Assembly: GCF_048270265.1 (NCBI RefSeq)
Contig: NZ_JBLWTD010000008.1
Span: 62,001-126,000 of the forward strand
Source of the DNA: Maricaulis sp048270265
GTDB taxonomy: Bacteria; Pseudomonadota; Alphaproteobacteria; Caulobacterales; Maricaulaceae
Direction: 5' to 3'
Length of the DNA stretch: 64,000 bases
Made by a program: the position numbers and the translations under genes. Of the stretch, positions 25,470 through 34,278 are shown in pieces. The notes beneath the pieces were generated by a model. That model was not told the DNA's origin, searched no databases, and saw nothing but the letters and a program-made list of their open reading frames with translations. How positions within the stretch are numbered: the stretch's first letter is position 1; the number at the start of each line of letters is the position of its first letter.

Positions 25470-26270
25470 TCAGGCTTCCGCCTTCGCCTTGGCGCCAGGC
25501 GCTGCCGGTTGCGGCCGCGTGAACAGCAGATCGGTCTCGGTCGAGCCCGCCTCGTCATAGGCATAGCCACCGGCATCGAATTTCACCAGATCGGCCGGAT
25601 CGCTGATCCGGTTCTCGATCGCCCAGCGCGCCATCATGCCGCGGGCCTTCTTCGCGAAGACCATCAGCATGCGGGTCTGGCCGTCTTTTTCTTCCTTGAA
25701 GCTGGCGGTGATGACACGAGCCTTCAGCGTCTTGCGGTCGACCGATTTGAAATACTCGTTTGACGCCAGGTTCAGCACCACAGGATCGCTCTCGTCGCTC
25801 AGCAATTCATTGAGATGCCCGGCGATCTTGTCACCCCAGAAATCATACAGGCTCTCGCCGCGCCGCGTGTGCAGCTTGCGGCCCATTTCCAGACGGTAGG
25901 GATGGATGCCATCGAGCGGGCGCAGGGCGCCATACATGCCCGACAGGATGCGCAGATGGTTCTGGGCGTAAGCGAGGTCATCATCGGAGAGCGTACCGGC
26001 GTCGAGACCGCGATAGACCTCGCCGGCAAAGGCCAGCGCCGCCGGCTTGGTGCCGGGCTGGTCGGCATCGAAGGCGCGGAAACGGTCGCGATTGAGCCGC
26101 GCCAGATCCGAGCTGATCTTCATCAGCGTCTTGATCTTGGAGGTCGAGAGCCCGCGCGTCGTCGTCGACAGGATGCGCGTCTCGTCGATCAGCGCCGGTG
26201 TCGTGACGGCGAGCGCGCGCTCGGTCTCGTCGAAATTCATGTTCTTGGCGGGCGAAAGCAGAATCAGCAT
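25470..26270 (-). CDS. yaaA: Peroxide stress protein YaaA (DUF328)
   Basis: 266 residues. N-terminus LILLSPAKNMNFDE is the family signature, followed by ILSGMYGALRPLDGIHPYRLEM and LYDFWGDKIA. Family members limit free iron and DNA damage during hydrogen peroxide stress. C-terminal tail GAKAKAEA is low complexity. It is the last gene of a same-strand series with the FAD oxidase and Sua5 genes, 64 bp from the former. Confidence 0.93.
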   Translation of the reverse strand: MLILLSPAKNMNFDETERALAVTTPALIDETRILSTTTRGLSTSKIKTLMKISSDLARLNRDRFRAFDADQPGTKPAALAFAGEVYRGLDAGTLSDDDLAYAQNHLRILSGMYGALRPLDGIHPYRLEMGRKLHTRRGESLYDFWGDKIAGHLNELLSDESDPVVLNLASNEYFKSVDRKTLKARVITASFKEEKDGQTRMLMVFAKKARGMMARWAIENRISDPADLVKFDAGGYAYDEAGSTETDLLFTRPQPAAPGAKAKAEA

Positions 26271-26334
26271 GGGTGGTCTCCTTGGCAGGAGAGATAGGCA
26301 AAGGATCGCTGCGGGGGAAGGGGCGGGGTGTGCG

Positions 26335-27753
26335 CTAGCCGAGCAGCACCCGCGGATTCATGATGCCCTTGGGATCGAGCGCGCCCTTGATCGCGCGCAT
26401 CACGGCGACATCGACCGGCTTGCGCGCCGCCAGTTCCTCGCGCTTCAGTATGCCGATGCCGTGCTCGGCCGAGATCGAGCCGCCGAATTCATCCACCGTG
26501 TCGTAGACGCAGTTCGAGATCGCCGGCCCCTGGCTCAGCAGGGCCTGTTGGGCCTCGGCATCAAGGCCGACAATATTGAAATGCACATTCCCGTCGCCGA
26601 CATGGCCGAAGGCGACCACGACCCCGGCGGGGAAGATCGCCTTGATCCGGGCCGAGGCGAGGTCGATGAAGGCGGGCATTTTGGAAACCGGGATCGAGAT
26701 GTCGTGCTTGATCGCCTTGCCCTGGCTGCGTTCGGCCAGGGCGATGCTTTCGCGCAGGCGCCAGAAGTCGAGCGCCTGGCTTTCGTTCTCGGCGATCACG
26801 GCGTCCTGGACCAGTTCGGCCTCGAAGGCCCGGCCCAGCGCGTCTTCCAGGGTCTCGCGCGCACCGTCGATACGGCCGAAACTCATCTCGCACACCACAT
26901 ACCAGGGGTGAGGGCTCTCCAGCGGATCACGCGTGCCGGGCACATGGGCGCAGACAAATTCCAGCGCCAGGCGCGGCATGATTTCGAAGGCGGTGACGGC
27001 GCCGCCGGAGACCTTCTTGGCCAGGCTCAGGAACGTCACGGCGTCCTCGACCGATTTCAGGCCGCAAAAGGCCAGTTCCATCCTGGCCGGGCGCGGGAAG
27101 AGCTTCAGTGTGGCAGCTGTGATGATGCCGAGTGTGCCTTCAGCGCCGATCAGGAGCTGCTTGAGGTCATAGCCGGTATTGTCCTTGCGCAGACCGGTCA
27201 GGCCCGACCAGATCGTGCCGTCGGGCAGCACGGCTTCCAGGCCGAGCACCAGCTCGCGCGTCATGCCATAGCGCAGCACATGCACGCCGCCGGCATTGGT
27301 CGAGATCAGACCGCCAATCATCGCCGAACCCTGGGAACCCAGGCTCAGCGGGAAAAGCCGGTCAGCTTCCGCGGCGGTGTTTTGCAGGCTCTCCAGGATG
27401 CAGCCGGCCTCGACCGTCATGGAGTCATTGTCCGGGTCGATCTCGCGCACGGCATTCATGCGCTTGAGCGTGACCAGAACCTCGCCCTGGGGTGTGGAGG
27501 CGCCGCACAGGCTGGTATTGCCGCCTTGGGGCGTGATGGCGATGCCGGCCTCGGCGCAGATCTTCACGGCGGCCGCGACTTCAGCCGTATTGGCCGGTTT
27601 CAGCAGGATCGGGCTGGTGCCCTGATAGCGGCCGCGCCAGTCGGAGATGTGCGGGGCCAGCTCGTGCGCGTCCTGGCTCCAGCCCTTGGGTCCGAGCGCG
27701 GATTTGAGCGCATCGATCACATCGGCGGGCACGGTTTGGGCGGCGGTGGTCAT
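26335..27753 (-). CDS. FAD-linked oxidase (D-lactate/D-2-hydroxyacid dehydrogenase type)
   Basis: 472 residues. FAD_binding_4 domain with the pyrophosphate-binding segment ITPQGGNTSLCGASTPQGE and LISTNAGGVHVLRYGMTRELVLG; C-terminal oxidase domain with AFGHVGDGNVHFNI and the final SAEHGIGILKREELA. Likely oxidises a D-2-hydroxyacid (D-lactate, glycolate or D-2-hydroxyglutarate) to the 2-oxoacid and passes electrons on. No Fe-S partner subunit is adjacent, which argues against a GlcDEF complex. Stop-to-start spacing to the Sua5 gene is 2 bp. Confidence 0.88.
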   Translation of the reverse strand: MTTAAQTVPADVIDALKSALGPKGWSQDAHELAPHISDWRGRYQGTSPILLKPANTAEVAAAVKICAEAGIAITPQGGNTSLCGASTPQGEVLVTLKRMNAVREIDPDNDSMTVEAGCILESLQNTAAEADRLFPLSLGSQGSAMIGGLISTNAGGVHVLRYGMTRELVLGLEAVLPDGTIWSGLTGLRKDNTGYDLKQLLIGAEGTLGIITAATLKLFPRPARMELAFCGLKSVEDAVTFLSLAKKVSGGAVTAFEIMPRLALEFVCAHVPGTRDPLESPHPWYVVCEMSFGRIDGARETLEDALGRAFEAELVQDAVIAENESQALDFWRLRESIALAERSQGKAIKHDISIPVSKMPAFIDLASARIKAIFPAGVVVAFGHVGDGNVHFNIVGLDAEAQQALLSQGPAISNCVYDTVDEFGGSISAEHGIGILKREELAARKPVDVAVMRAIKGALDPKGIMNPRVLLG

Positions 27754-27755
27754 GG

Positions 27756-28700
27756 CTAGTCCCTCGGGGCGGCAGCGCGTTGCAGGCGGTCATTGATGGC
27801 TTCCCCGAGACCTTCATCGGGAATCGGGGCGACGGCAATAGATTTGGGGCCGCTCGCGTCCAGTTGCCGCAGGGCTGCGAAAAGCTTTGCGGCCGCTTCT
27901 GCCAGATCGCCGCTGGCTGACAGGTTCAGATCGCCCTGGATCGCGCCAAAGCCGAGCAGAACCTCGCCGTCCCGCGCCTGCGTGGCGTTGAGCCGCATCG
28001 TGGCGGTGGGCGCATAATGGCTCGCCAGCATGCCCGGGCTGGTGGGGGCCTCGCTGTGGCCGGCGATGGCGAGCGGGCCGGTAATAGCTTCGATCCGGCT
28101 ACGCTCCAGCCCGCCGGGACGCAGCAGGGTGGCGCGGCCATCGAGAATGGCGATGACGGTGGATTCCACACCCACCGTGCAGGCGCCGCCATCGAGGATG
28201 AGGTCGAGCCTGTCGCCCAGGCCGTCGCTGACATGGCTTGCCGTGGTGGGGCTGACCCCGCCGGACGGGTTGGCGCTGGGGGCAACGAGTGGTCCGCCAA
28301 AGGCCGCGAGCAAGGCTTGCGCCGCCGCATGGCCGGGCGCGCGGATCGCGACGCTGTCCAGCCCGGCATTGGCGAGATCGCAGATCGGCGCTGCCTTGAG
28401 CTTCGGCAGGACCAGCGTCAGAGGGCCGGGCCAGAAGGCGCGCGCCAGCTCATCCGCCAGCGCCGGCCACTCGACCAGCCTTTTCGCCATCTCGATGCCG
28501 GCGACATGTGCGATCAGCGGGTTGAAGCGTGGCCGGCCCTTGGCGGCATAGAGCCGTGCGACCGCAACAGCATTGCTCGCATCGGCGGCGAGGCCATAGA
28601 CGGTCTCGGTCGGCATCGCCACAAGCCCGCCCTCGCGCAGCAGGGCGGCGGCGCGGGCGATGGCGTCAGGGCTGTCGGCAGGCAGGACGGGTGCGGTCAT
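27756..28700 (-). CDS. L-threonylcarbamoyladenylate synthase (Sua5/YrdC)
   Basis: 314 residues: an N-terminal YrdC domain (GGLVAMPTETVYGLAADASN, YAAKGRPRFNPLIAH, LVAPSANPSGGVSPT) and a C-terminal Sua5 extension (SPGMLASHYAPTATMRLN). Makes threonylcarbamoyl-AMP for the t6A37 modification of ANN-decoding tRNAs. The two-domain length distinguishes Sua5 from the shorter TsaC. First gene of the sua5, oxidase, yaaA series. Confidence 0.93.
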   Translation of the reverse strand: MTAPVLPADSPDAIARAAALLREGGLVAMPTETVYGLAADASNAVAVARLYAAKGRPRFNPLIAHVAGIEMAKRLVEWPALADELARAFWPGPLTLVLPKLKAAPICDLANAGLDSVAIRAPGHAAAQALLAAFGGPLVAPSANPSGGVSPTTASHVSDGLGDRLDLILDGGACTVGVESTVIAILDGRATLLRPGGLERSRIEAITGPLAIAGHSEAPTSPGMLASHYAPTATMRLNATQARDGEVLLGFGAIQGDLNLSASGDLAEAAAKLFAALRQLDASGPKSIAVAPIPDEGLGEAINDRLQRAAAPRD

Positions 28701-28738
28701 GAGTGTGTGCTAGCGCCCGCAAGACCGGCCAGGCAAGC

Positions 28739-29284
28739 CTATTCCGCCGCGTCGGCCTCGATATGCAGGACCAGAGTCACATTCGCCGCCGTTGATCCCC
28801 AGCCGGCTGTGCCGACGCCGTAATCACTGCGGGCGATGGTCAGGCGGGCATCGGCGATGGCGTGGCCATCCGCGATCTCCAGCGTGAAGGGCAGGATGAC
28901 CGGCTGCGAGGCGTCGCGGATGGTCAGGACGCCGTGGGCTTCATAGCCGGTATCCGAGGCGCGGATATCGCTGGATTCAAACCGGGCGAGTGGATGCGCC
29001 GCCGGGGCGAGACCGTCATCGCCCAGCATGGGTGCGTCAACCTCGCCATTGCCGGTCGCGCCGCTGCCGGTCTCGACGCTGGCGCTGATGCGGGCACCAT
29101 CAAGCGCGGCGGGATCCAGTGTGATCGCGGCGGTCCAGGCCGCGAACCGGCCCGATACCGGACCACCAAAGGCCGTCGTTTCGAAGCCGACCGAGCTGGC
29201 ATCGTGATCGACGGTCCAGTCCTGGGCCACGGCCATTGCCGGCGAGAGGCCCAGGGCGAGGGCGGCAGCGAGGATACGCAACAT
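28739..29284 (-). CDS. YceI-family periplasmic protein
   Basis: 181 residues. Signal peptide (LRILAAALALGLSPAMAVAQ) then the YceI lipocalin-like barrel: WTVDHDASSVGFETTAFGGP, GEVDAPMLGDDG, and RLTIARSDYGVG. YceI proteins bind polyprenoid or amide lipids in the periplasm. It follows the cytochrome b561 gene by 4 bp; a second YceI gene precedes that cytochrome, making a three-gene operon. Confidence 0.9.
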   Translation of the reverse strand: MLRILAAALALGLSPAMAVAQDWTVDHDASSVGFETTAFGGPVSGRFAAWTAAITLDPAALDGARISASVETGSGATGNGEVDAPMLGDDGLAPAAHPLARFESSDIRASDTGYEAHGVLTIRDASQPVILPFTLEIADGHAIADARLTIARSDYGVGTAGWGSTAANVTLVLHIEADAAE

Positions 29285-29288
29285 GGGG

Positions 29289-29870
29289 TCAGCCTTTCAG
29301 GAAGGGCAGCATGCGGGAGAGCAGGCCGTCCTTGTCGAGGAATTGATGCTTCAGCGCTGCGGCGAAATGAAGGCCGACCAGCACGAGAAGAACCCAGGCA
29401 CCCTTGCCGTGGACATTGCCGACCAGCTCATGGAAATCATGATCCTGGGAGACCGGCAGGCGCGGCAGGATGAGGTCGGGATTGTTGAACAGCATGGTTG
29501 GCAATTCGGTGGTCGAGGCGGCGACCCAGCCGACCAGCGGCAGGCCGATCATCAGCGCATAGAAGGCCCAGTGTGTGCCCTTGGCGACCAGTGCTTCCCA
29601 GGGCTTCATGCCGGCGGGCAGTGGCGGTGCCTTGTGGGTCAGACGCCAGCCCAGACGGCCGAAGCTCAGCAGCAGCACCAGCATGCCGACCGTCTTGTGG
29701 GCATTATAGGCGAACTGGACCTGGTCGAGTGTGACGCCAGGGGCGCTGTCGCGCAGGGCGTGCCGCAGGTCTTCCATGTACCAGCCATAGAACACCATGC
29801 CGATCAGCAGGATGCCGATGACCCAATGCAGAATTATGGCGACGGTCGTATAGCGTGGGCTGTCTGTCAT
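29289..29870 (-). CDS. Cytochrome b561 family protein
   Basis: 193 residues, four TM helices (for example AIILHWVIGILLIGMVFYGW, ALMIGLPLVGWVAAST, WVLLVLVGLHFAAALKHQF). Histidines in helix 1 (ILHW), helix 2 (NAHKTVGM) and helix 4 (GLHFAAALKH) are suitable haem b ligands. Likely moves electrons between quinone and a periplasmic acceptor. Flanked by two YceI genes, a pairing seen often enough to suggest a shared lipid-quinone function (inference). ATGA overlap with the preceding gene. Confidence 0.9.
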   Translation of the reverse strand: MTDSPRYTTVAIILHWVIGILLIGMVFYGWYMEDLRHALRDSAPGVTLDQVQFAYNAHKTVGMLVLLLSFGRLGWRLTHKAPPLPAGMKPWEALVAKGTHWAFYALMIGLPLVGWVAASTTELPTMLFNNPDLILPRLPVSQDHDFHELVGNVHGKGAWVLLVLVGLHFAAALKHQFLDKDGLLSRMLPFLKG

Positions 29871-30472
29871 GATGGGGCTCCCTGCCGCAGGAATTCGGCT
29901 TCGATGTGAATACGTATTTCAGTGCCGACGATCGAGGCCGGCAGGCTGCCAACGCCGAAATCGGTGCGGTCGATCACCATATCGGCACCGAATCCGACCG
30001 TGTCGCGGCCTGCCAGCATGTTGAAGCTTCCGCCGTAAAACTCAATCTCCATAACCGCATCAAAAGTGCGGCTATTCATCACAAGATCGCCGAAGGCGCG
30101 GCCATGGGTACCATCGATCACTTCGATCCGGTTGCTGGTGAAGATGATCTGCGGGCTTTCCGCCGCGTGCAGCCAGTCATTGGCCAGGGTGCGGTCGAAA
30201 TCGGGGTCGCCGGTAGAGATCGAGGCTGTATCGATGATGGCGGTCAGCTGCGCCGCGTCCGGATGTGCCGGATCAAAATCGAGGCTGGCATCAATCCCGT
30301 CGAACCGCCCCGTATACCAGGACAGGCCGAGATGGCGCACGCGCCAGGTCACGCTGGCATGGTCGGCATCAAGCGCCCAGTTGCCGGCCGGCAGGCGCTG
30401 CGGATCGGTGCTCGGGGTGGCGCAGGCCGGGATCAGCAGCAGGGCGAGAATGATGGCGGAGCGCAACAACAT
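29867..30472 (-). CDS. YceI-family lipoprotein
   Basis: 201 residues. N-terminus MLLRSAIILALLLIPACATP has a lipobox-like IPAC, so it is predicted to be lipid-anchored, unlike its soluble paralogue. The barrel contains WALDADHASVTWRVRHLG, SISTGDPDFDRTLANDWLH and VIDRTDFGVGSLP. Start 30472 is chosen over upstream codons because it begins the signal sequence. First gene of the YceI, b561, YceI operon; the promoter region is shared with the divergent acyl-CoA dehydrogenase gene. Confidence 0.88.
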   Translation of the reverse strand: MLLRSAIILALLLIPACATPSTDPQRLPAGNWALDADHASVTWRVRHLGLSWYTGRFDGIDASLDFDPAHPDAAQLTAIIDTASISTGDPDFDRTLANDWLHAAESPQIIFTSNRIEVIDGTHGRAFGDLVMNSRTFDAVMEIEFYGGSFNMLAGRDTVGFGADMVIDRTDFGVGSLPASIVGTEIRIHIEAEFLRQGAPS

Positions 30473-30603
30473 GGCGGGACCATAACCCGATTGGCGCGAC
30501 CGGAAAGCCACAGCTTGCGTCTGCGACGTAAAAACACTGTTTCCGCGCTCGCATGTTTGGCTGCGCGCGCTATCCTGCGCCCCCGGATTTCAGGAGACTT
30601 CGC

Positions 30604-32364
30604 ATGACCTATCGCGCACCCGTGGACGAGCTTCGTTTTAGCCTGGTGGAAGTTGCCGCCGTTGATGTGCTGAAAGCTACCGGTGCCTTTCCCGAATTTA
30701 CCGATGACATCACGGTCGCAGTCCTTGATGAGGCCGCCAAGCTGGCCAATGACGTGCTCGCCCCGCTCAACAAGGTTGGCGACACCGAGCACTGCAAGCT
30801 CGCCGACGGTGTCGTCACGACGCCGACCGGTTTCAAGGACGCCTATTCGAAATTTGTCGAAGGCGGCTGGCAGGGCCTGCAATTCCCGACCAAGGTCGGC
30901 GGCATGGGTCTGCCGCGCGCCCTCGGGGTTGCGACGCTGGAAATGGTGCAATCGGCCAATATGGCCTTCGGCCTCGGGCCCATGCTCACCTATGGCGCGA
31001 TCGAGGTCCTGCTGGTGCACGGCACGGATGAACAGCGCGAAACCTATCTGCCCAAATTGCTGAACGGCGAATGGTCGGCGACGATGAATCTGACCGAGCC
31101 CCAGGCCGGTTCCGATGTCGGCGCCCTGCGCACCAAGGCCGAGCCGAATGGCGATGGCAGCTGGGCCGTGTCCGGCCAGAAGATATTCATCACCTGGGGC
31201 GAGCATGATTGCGCCGACAACATTATCCACCTCGTGCTGGCGCGCACGCCGGGCTCGCCCGCGGGCACCAAGGGCATCTCGCTCTTCATCGTGCCGAAAT
31301 TCCTCGAGGATGGCAGCCGCAATGGCGTCAAGGCGATCGGGCTGGAGCACAAGCTCGGCATTCACGGCTCCCCGACCTGCACCATGGAATATGCCGGTGC
31401 CAAGGGCTGGCTGATCGGCGCAGAGAATGCCGGCATGAAAGCCATGTTCACGATGATGAATTCGGCCCGGCTCAATGTCGGCGTCCAGGGCGTCGGCATT
31501 GCCGAGCGCGCCTATCAGCAGGCGCTCGCCTTCGCGAAGGACCGCAAGCAGGGCAAGGCGATCGACGGCAAGGGGCCTGGGCCGCACGCCATCATCCAGC
31601 ACCCCGATATCCAGCGCTCGCTGGCGATGATGAAGTCCAAGATCGCCGCTGCGCGCGCCATCTGCATGGCCTGCGCCGTCGCCGCCGACATGTCGGAATA
31701 TGCCGAGGATCCCGAAGAACGCGCCGCCGCCAAGCGCCGCGAGGAATTGCTGACCCCGATTGCCAAGGGCTGGTCAACGGATGTCGGCGTCGAGGTTGCT
31801 TCGATGGGCATCCAGATCCATGGCGGCATGGGCTATATCGAGGAGACCGGCGCGGCGCAGCATTTGCGCGATGCCCGTATCGCCCCGATCTATGAAGGCA
31901 CCAATGCGATCCAGGCGATGGACCTGGCCGGCCGCAAGCTCAACATGCAGGGCGGCGCCGCCTTCACCGAACTCTATGCCGATATCGAACAGACGATCGA
32001 GGCCTGTTCCACCTCAAGCCATCCCGACCTGCCCCTCCTGGCCGAACGGCTCGAGGAAGGTCTCGACTCGCTGCGTGAAGCCGCGACCTGGCTGGCCGAA
32101 GCCGACCCGGCCGACGCGCTGGCCGGTGCCACGCCATTCCTCACCCTGGCCGGTGAAGTCGTGGGCGGCTGGATGCTCTGCATCGGTGCCGTCTCCGCGC
32201 GCCGCCGCCAGAAGGACAAGCTCGGTGACCCGGTTTTCGCCGCTCAGCGCATCGCCCTGGCCGGCTTCTATTGCGAAGCCGTCCTCACCCTGGCGCATGC
32301 CCGGGTCGACGACATCACCATGGGCGTCGAAATGATCAGCGATGTCGGGTTCGGGGTGGATTGA
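30604..32364 (+). CDS. Acyl-CoA dehydrogenase, long form with C-terminal extension
   Basis: 586 residues. FAD-dependent alpha,beta-dehydrogenation of acyl-CoA. Motifs: MNLTEPQAGSDVGALRTKA, KIFITWGEHD, the helical core SARLNVGVQGVGIAERAYQ and near the end of the core HGGMGYIEETGAAQHLRDAR with the catalytic-region Glu, then APIYEGTNAIQAMDL. The extra N-terminal ~80 and C-terminal ~130 residues place it with the DmdC/3-methylmercaptopropionyl-CoA dehydrogenase-like group rather than short-chain types. AGGAG precedes the ATG. A small hairpin (32381-32400) lies just after the stop. Substrate not determinable. Confidence 0.9.
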   Translation: MTYRAPVDELRFSLVEVAAVDVLKATGAFPEFTDDITVAVLDEAAKLANDVLAPLNKVGDTEHCKLADGVVTTPTGFKDAYSKFVEGGWQGLQFPTKVGGMGLPRALGVATLEMVQSANMAFGLGPMLTYGAIEVLLVHGTDEQRETYLPKLLNGEWSATMNLTEPQAGSDVGALRTKAEPNGDGSWAVSGQKIFITWGEHDCADNIIHLVLARTPGSPAGTKGISLFIVPKFLEDGSRNGVKAIGLEHKLGIHGSPTCTMEYAGAKGWLIGAENAGMKAMFTMMNSARLNVGVQGVGIAERAYQQALAFAKDRKQGKAIDGKGPGPHAIIQHPDIQRSLAMMKSKIAAARAICMACAVAADMSEYAEDPEERAAAKRREELLTPIAKGWSTDVGVEVASMGIQIHGGMGYIEETGAAQHLRDARIAPIYEGTNAIQAMDLAGRKLNMQGGAAFTELYADIEQTIEACSTSSHPDLPLLAERLEEGLDSLREAATWLAEADPADALAGATPFLTLAGEVVGGWMLCIGAVSARRRQKDKLGDPVFAAQRIALAGFYCEAVLTLAHARVDDITMGVEMISDVGFGVD

Positions 32365-32442
32365 GGGAGCGGTTCGCTCTCGGGACACGTACCGGTCCCG
32401 GGGCCGGGAGCATGCCCCCTGTCCAATCCGGGCGTGGTATTG

Positions 32443-32790
32443 TCAGGGGCGATTGGTGGTGCGGGGGGCGTCCGTCAGCTTGGCCAAATGTCCGGGCAAA
32501 TCGCTACGGACATGTAGAATATCGACGAACACCACCATGTCTTCTGCATCGATGAAGACGAGAAAATGCTCGCCGCAGCGCGTGAAACGCAAGTCTTCCG
32601 GCAGGTCAGGGTCGACGAGTTCGCGGCACGGGCGGGAGTGTGTAGTTCCTGCAGCGATGCCCCGGCAGTGATCGATCAGGTCCTGTTCGTAACTGGCGGC
32701 CTGTAACGGGCCGAAGTGATCGATGGTCCAGCGCGCGATGTCGAGCGTGGCCGCCTCGGCCTGCCGGGCAAGGCGCCAGCTCCTGGGCAT
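32443..32790 (-). CDS. ParE/RelE-family toxin
   Basis: 115 residues. The compact RelE/ParE fold is indicated by RLARQAEAATLDIARWTIDHFG, LPEDLRFTRCGEHFLVFID and VVFVDILHVRSDLPGHL. ParE members block DNA gyrase. The ATG shares one base with the antitoxin stop, so the pair is translationally coupled. The last ~10 residues are proline/arginine-rich and may be dispensable. Confidence 0.88.
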   Translation of the reverse strand: MPRSWRLARQAEAATLDIARWTIDHFGPLQAASYEQDLIDHCRGIAAGTTHSRPCRELVDPDLPEDLRFTRCGEHFLVFIDAEDMVVFVDILHVRSDLPGHLAKLTDAPRTTNRP

Positions 32791-33047
32791 CAGTCCTGGT
32801 TGCGGGCGGCCTTGAAGGCACGCCTCAGAGCGTCTTCGCCGCTGCCCTCCGCCAGATATCCGGCACGGGCCTCTTCGACGCCCCGCCGCAGGCGCTCGCG
32901 GGTTTCATCAAACTCTGTCTCGTCGCGTTCGAGCAGGCGTAGCCCTGCCCGCAGGGCTTCGGACGCGTTCTGGAAGCGGCCGGTCGCCACGAGGCGGTCG
33001 ACAAGTTCCGACTGGGCATCGGTCAGGACGATGTTTCGTGTTGGCAT
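32790..33047 (-). CDS. ParD-family antitoxin (ribbon-helix-helix)
   Basis: 85 residues. N-terminal ribbon-helix-helix: RNIVLTDAQSELVDRLVATG, then RFQNASEALRAGLRLLERDE, the typical ParD dimer. The C-terminal tail (YLAEGSGEDALRRAFKAARN) would wrap the toxin. Expected to repress its own promoter just upstream, next to the palindromic element at 33108-33387. First gene of the pair. Confidence 0.9.
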   Translation of the reverse strand: MPTRNIVLTDAQSELVDRLVATGRFQNASEALRAGLRLLERDETEFDETRERLRRGVEEARAGYLAEGSGEDALRRAFKAARNQD

Positions 33048-33107
33048 CAGGGGCTCCGCAGTCTCATTGGCAATATATGCCAGCGGGAAGAGGGATCAAG
33101 TGGCGCC

Positions 33108-33387
33108 AAAAAAAGCGGGGACACGCAGACCATTTTCCAGCACCTCATCTCCTGAAAGGCGCGATCTCCTTCAAAACCCAACCGCGCCGGGCGCACCCAT
33201 CCCTGAAACCCTTGCCAAGCAGGGCGCCAGGCTGGACTTGTCTCGTCAAGGGCGCGGGAGCGCCGCTGCGCGGTCAGGACCCTTGACGAGACAAGTCCAG
33301 CCTGACCGGTTGCCGGCATGGTTCTCAGGGCTGGTCTTCGCTCTGCATTAGATGGCGAGTGTCCCCATTTTTTGTCCCCATTTTTTC
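33108..33387. repeat. REP/MITE-like palindromic element
   Basis: No coding sequence. Perfect 25-bp arms at 33228-33252 and 33280-33304 with a 27-base loop dominate. The outer ends match in inverted order: A-tract followed by GGGGACAC (33108-33124) against GTGTCCCC (33359-33366), and the right end carries a 13-bp tandem (33361-33373, 33374-33386) of GTCCCC plus AT-tract. GGGGACA-type ends recall elements mobilised by REP-associated transposases; no transposase is present, so a non-autonomous copy is inferred. Confidence 0.55.
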
Positions 33388-33474
33388 CGTGGGCCTCGCA
33401 GCGCGCCTGCACCCGGGGCAACCGGTGCACGGCAGTGTGCCGGCCGGGCTTGAGGCCGGCCGGCTTGGGAATGC

Positions 33475-33600
33475 CTATTCGTCGTGAATCGCGTCGTCGA
33501 GCGCTTCGCCGGCATCCTGGATGTCCTGGCCGGCTCCCTTGAGGGTCTGGCAGGAGGCCAGGAAGAGGCAGCTGAATACAATCATGACTAAGATACGCAT
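33475..33600 (-). CDS. Entericidin-like small lipoprotein
   Basis: 41 residues. Lipoprotein signal MRILVMIVFSCLFLASCQTL with lipobox LASC, then the amphipathic GAGQDIQDAGEALDDAIHDE that matches the EcnA/EcnB pattern (GxGxDIxxxGxxLxxxA). Entericidins are small envelope lipoproteins linked to stress responses. GGAG lies upstream of the ATG. Too short for most ORF callers. A GC-rich hairpin (33440-33463) follows the stop. Confidence 0.8.
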   Translation of the reverse strand: MRILVMIVFSCLFLASCQTLKGAGQDIQDAGEALDDAIHDE

Positions 33601-33757
33601 GGGATTCTCCGATGGAGGCGTGATCGCCGCCGTTTGAATTGTGACACGAAACTGGAGGCAATCCGCTTGAGGGCCAGCCATGCAGGCAGGCCCCCGGCCG
33701 CTTCCATCAACGGTCTTGAGACGGGCTGGTCTGTTGTGATCAGGCGTGGCTGACGCG

Positions 33758-34012
33758 TCAGGCGCGCCGGACCAGGCCGAGCAGAAGCAGGACGGCGATG
33801 GCGCCGACTGTGGCGCCGATGATCGCGCCGACAATGCCGTGCAGGGCAGCAATGCCGAGCAGGCCAAACAGCCAGCTGCCGACAAAGGCGCCGACAATGC
33901 CGACGGCGATGTTTCCGAACAGGCCGAAGCCATAGCCCTTGACGATGAGGCCGGCGAGCCAGCCGGCGACGGCACCGATAACGAGCCAGACGAGTAATCC
34001 GGTAAGCGTCAT
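33758..34012 (-). CDS. GlsB/YeaQ/YmgE-family stress membrane protein
   Basis: 84 residues, almost entirely hydrophobic with glycine zippers in three TM segments: LLVWLVIGAVAGWLAGLIVK, then GLFGNIAVGIVGAFVGSWLF and IVGAIIGATVGAIAVLLLLG. The start LTGLLVWLVIGAVAGWLAG matches the transglycosylase-associated-protein family. AAAGG precedes the ATG. Two small stress-type genes (this and entericidin) lie in line, suggesting a general-stress neighbourhood. Confidence 0.88.
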   Translation of the reverse strand: MTLTGLLVWLVIGAVAGWLAGLIVKGYGFGLFGNIAVGIVGAFVGSWLFGLLGIAALHGIVGAIIGATVGAIAVLLLLGLVRRA

Positions 34013-34278
34013 GTGATTAGGCCTTTCAACAGGTTGGTGAGGTCCATCCCGGATTGTGCGGCCGCTTTTGAAGCCGTGCCAGGGATTTGGCGCGGGGCGG
34101 CCGGGGCGCACCTCAAGCTTTCATTGTGCGTGGCGTTGCACAAACAAGCAAAGCAAATCGGTTGTGTCAGGCTTCTGTTTTGACGCCCCGGCTCACGCTG
34201 GGACCCGGCGCGGCGGGGCAGGGGCAAGGGGCAGGGCGGGCCGGAACGGCGCGCCGCTCCTGTCCGGCCGTGTCAGCT

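Noticed and set aside
26047..27759. Plus-strand 570-codon frame opposite the FAD oxidase and yaaA
   Set aside because: Shadow of two convincing minus-strand genes; crosses their boundary with no own signal.
33038..33351. Plus-strand open frames across the palindromic region
   Set aside because: They cross the perfect palindrome and have no homology or ribosome site.
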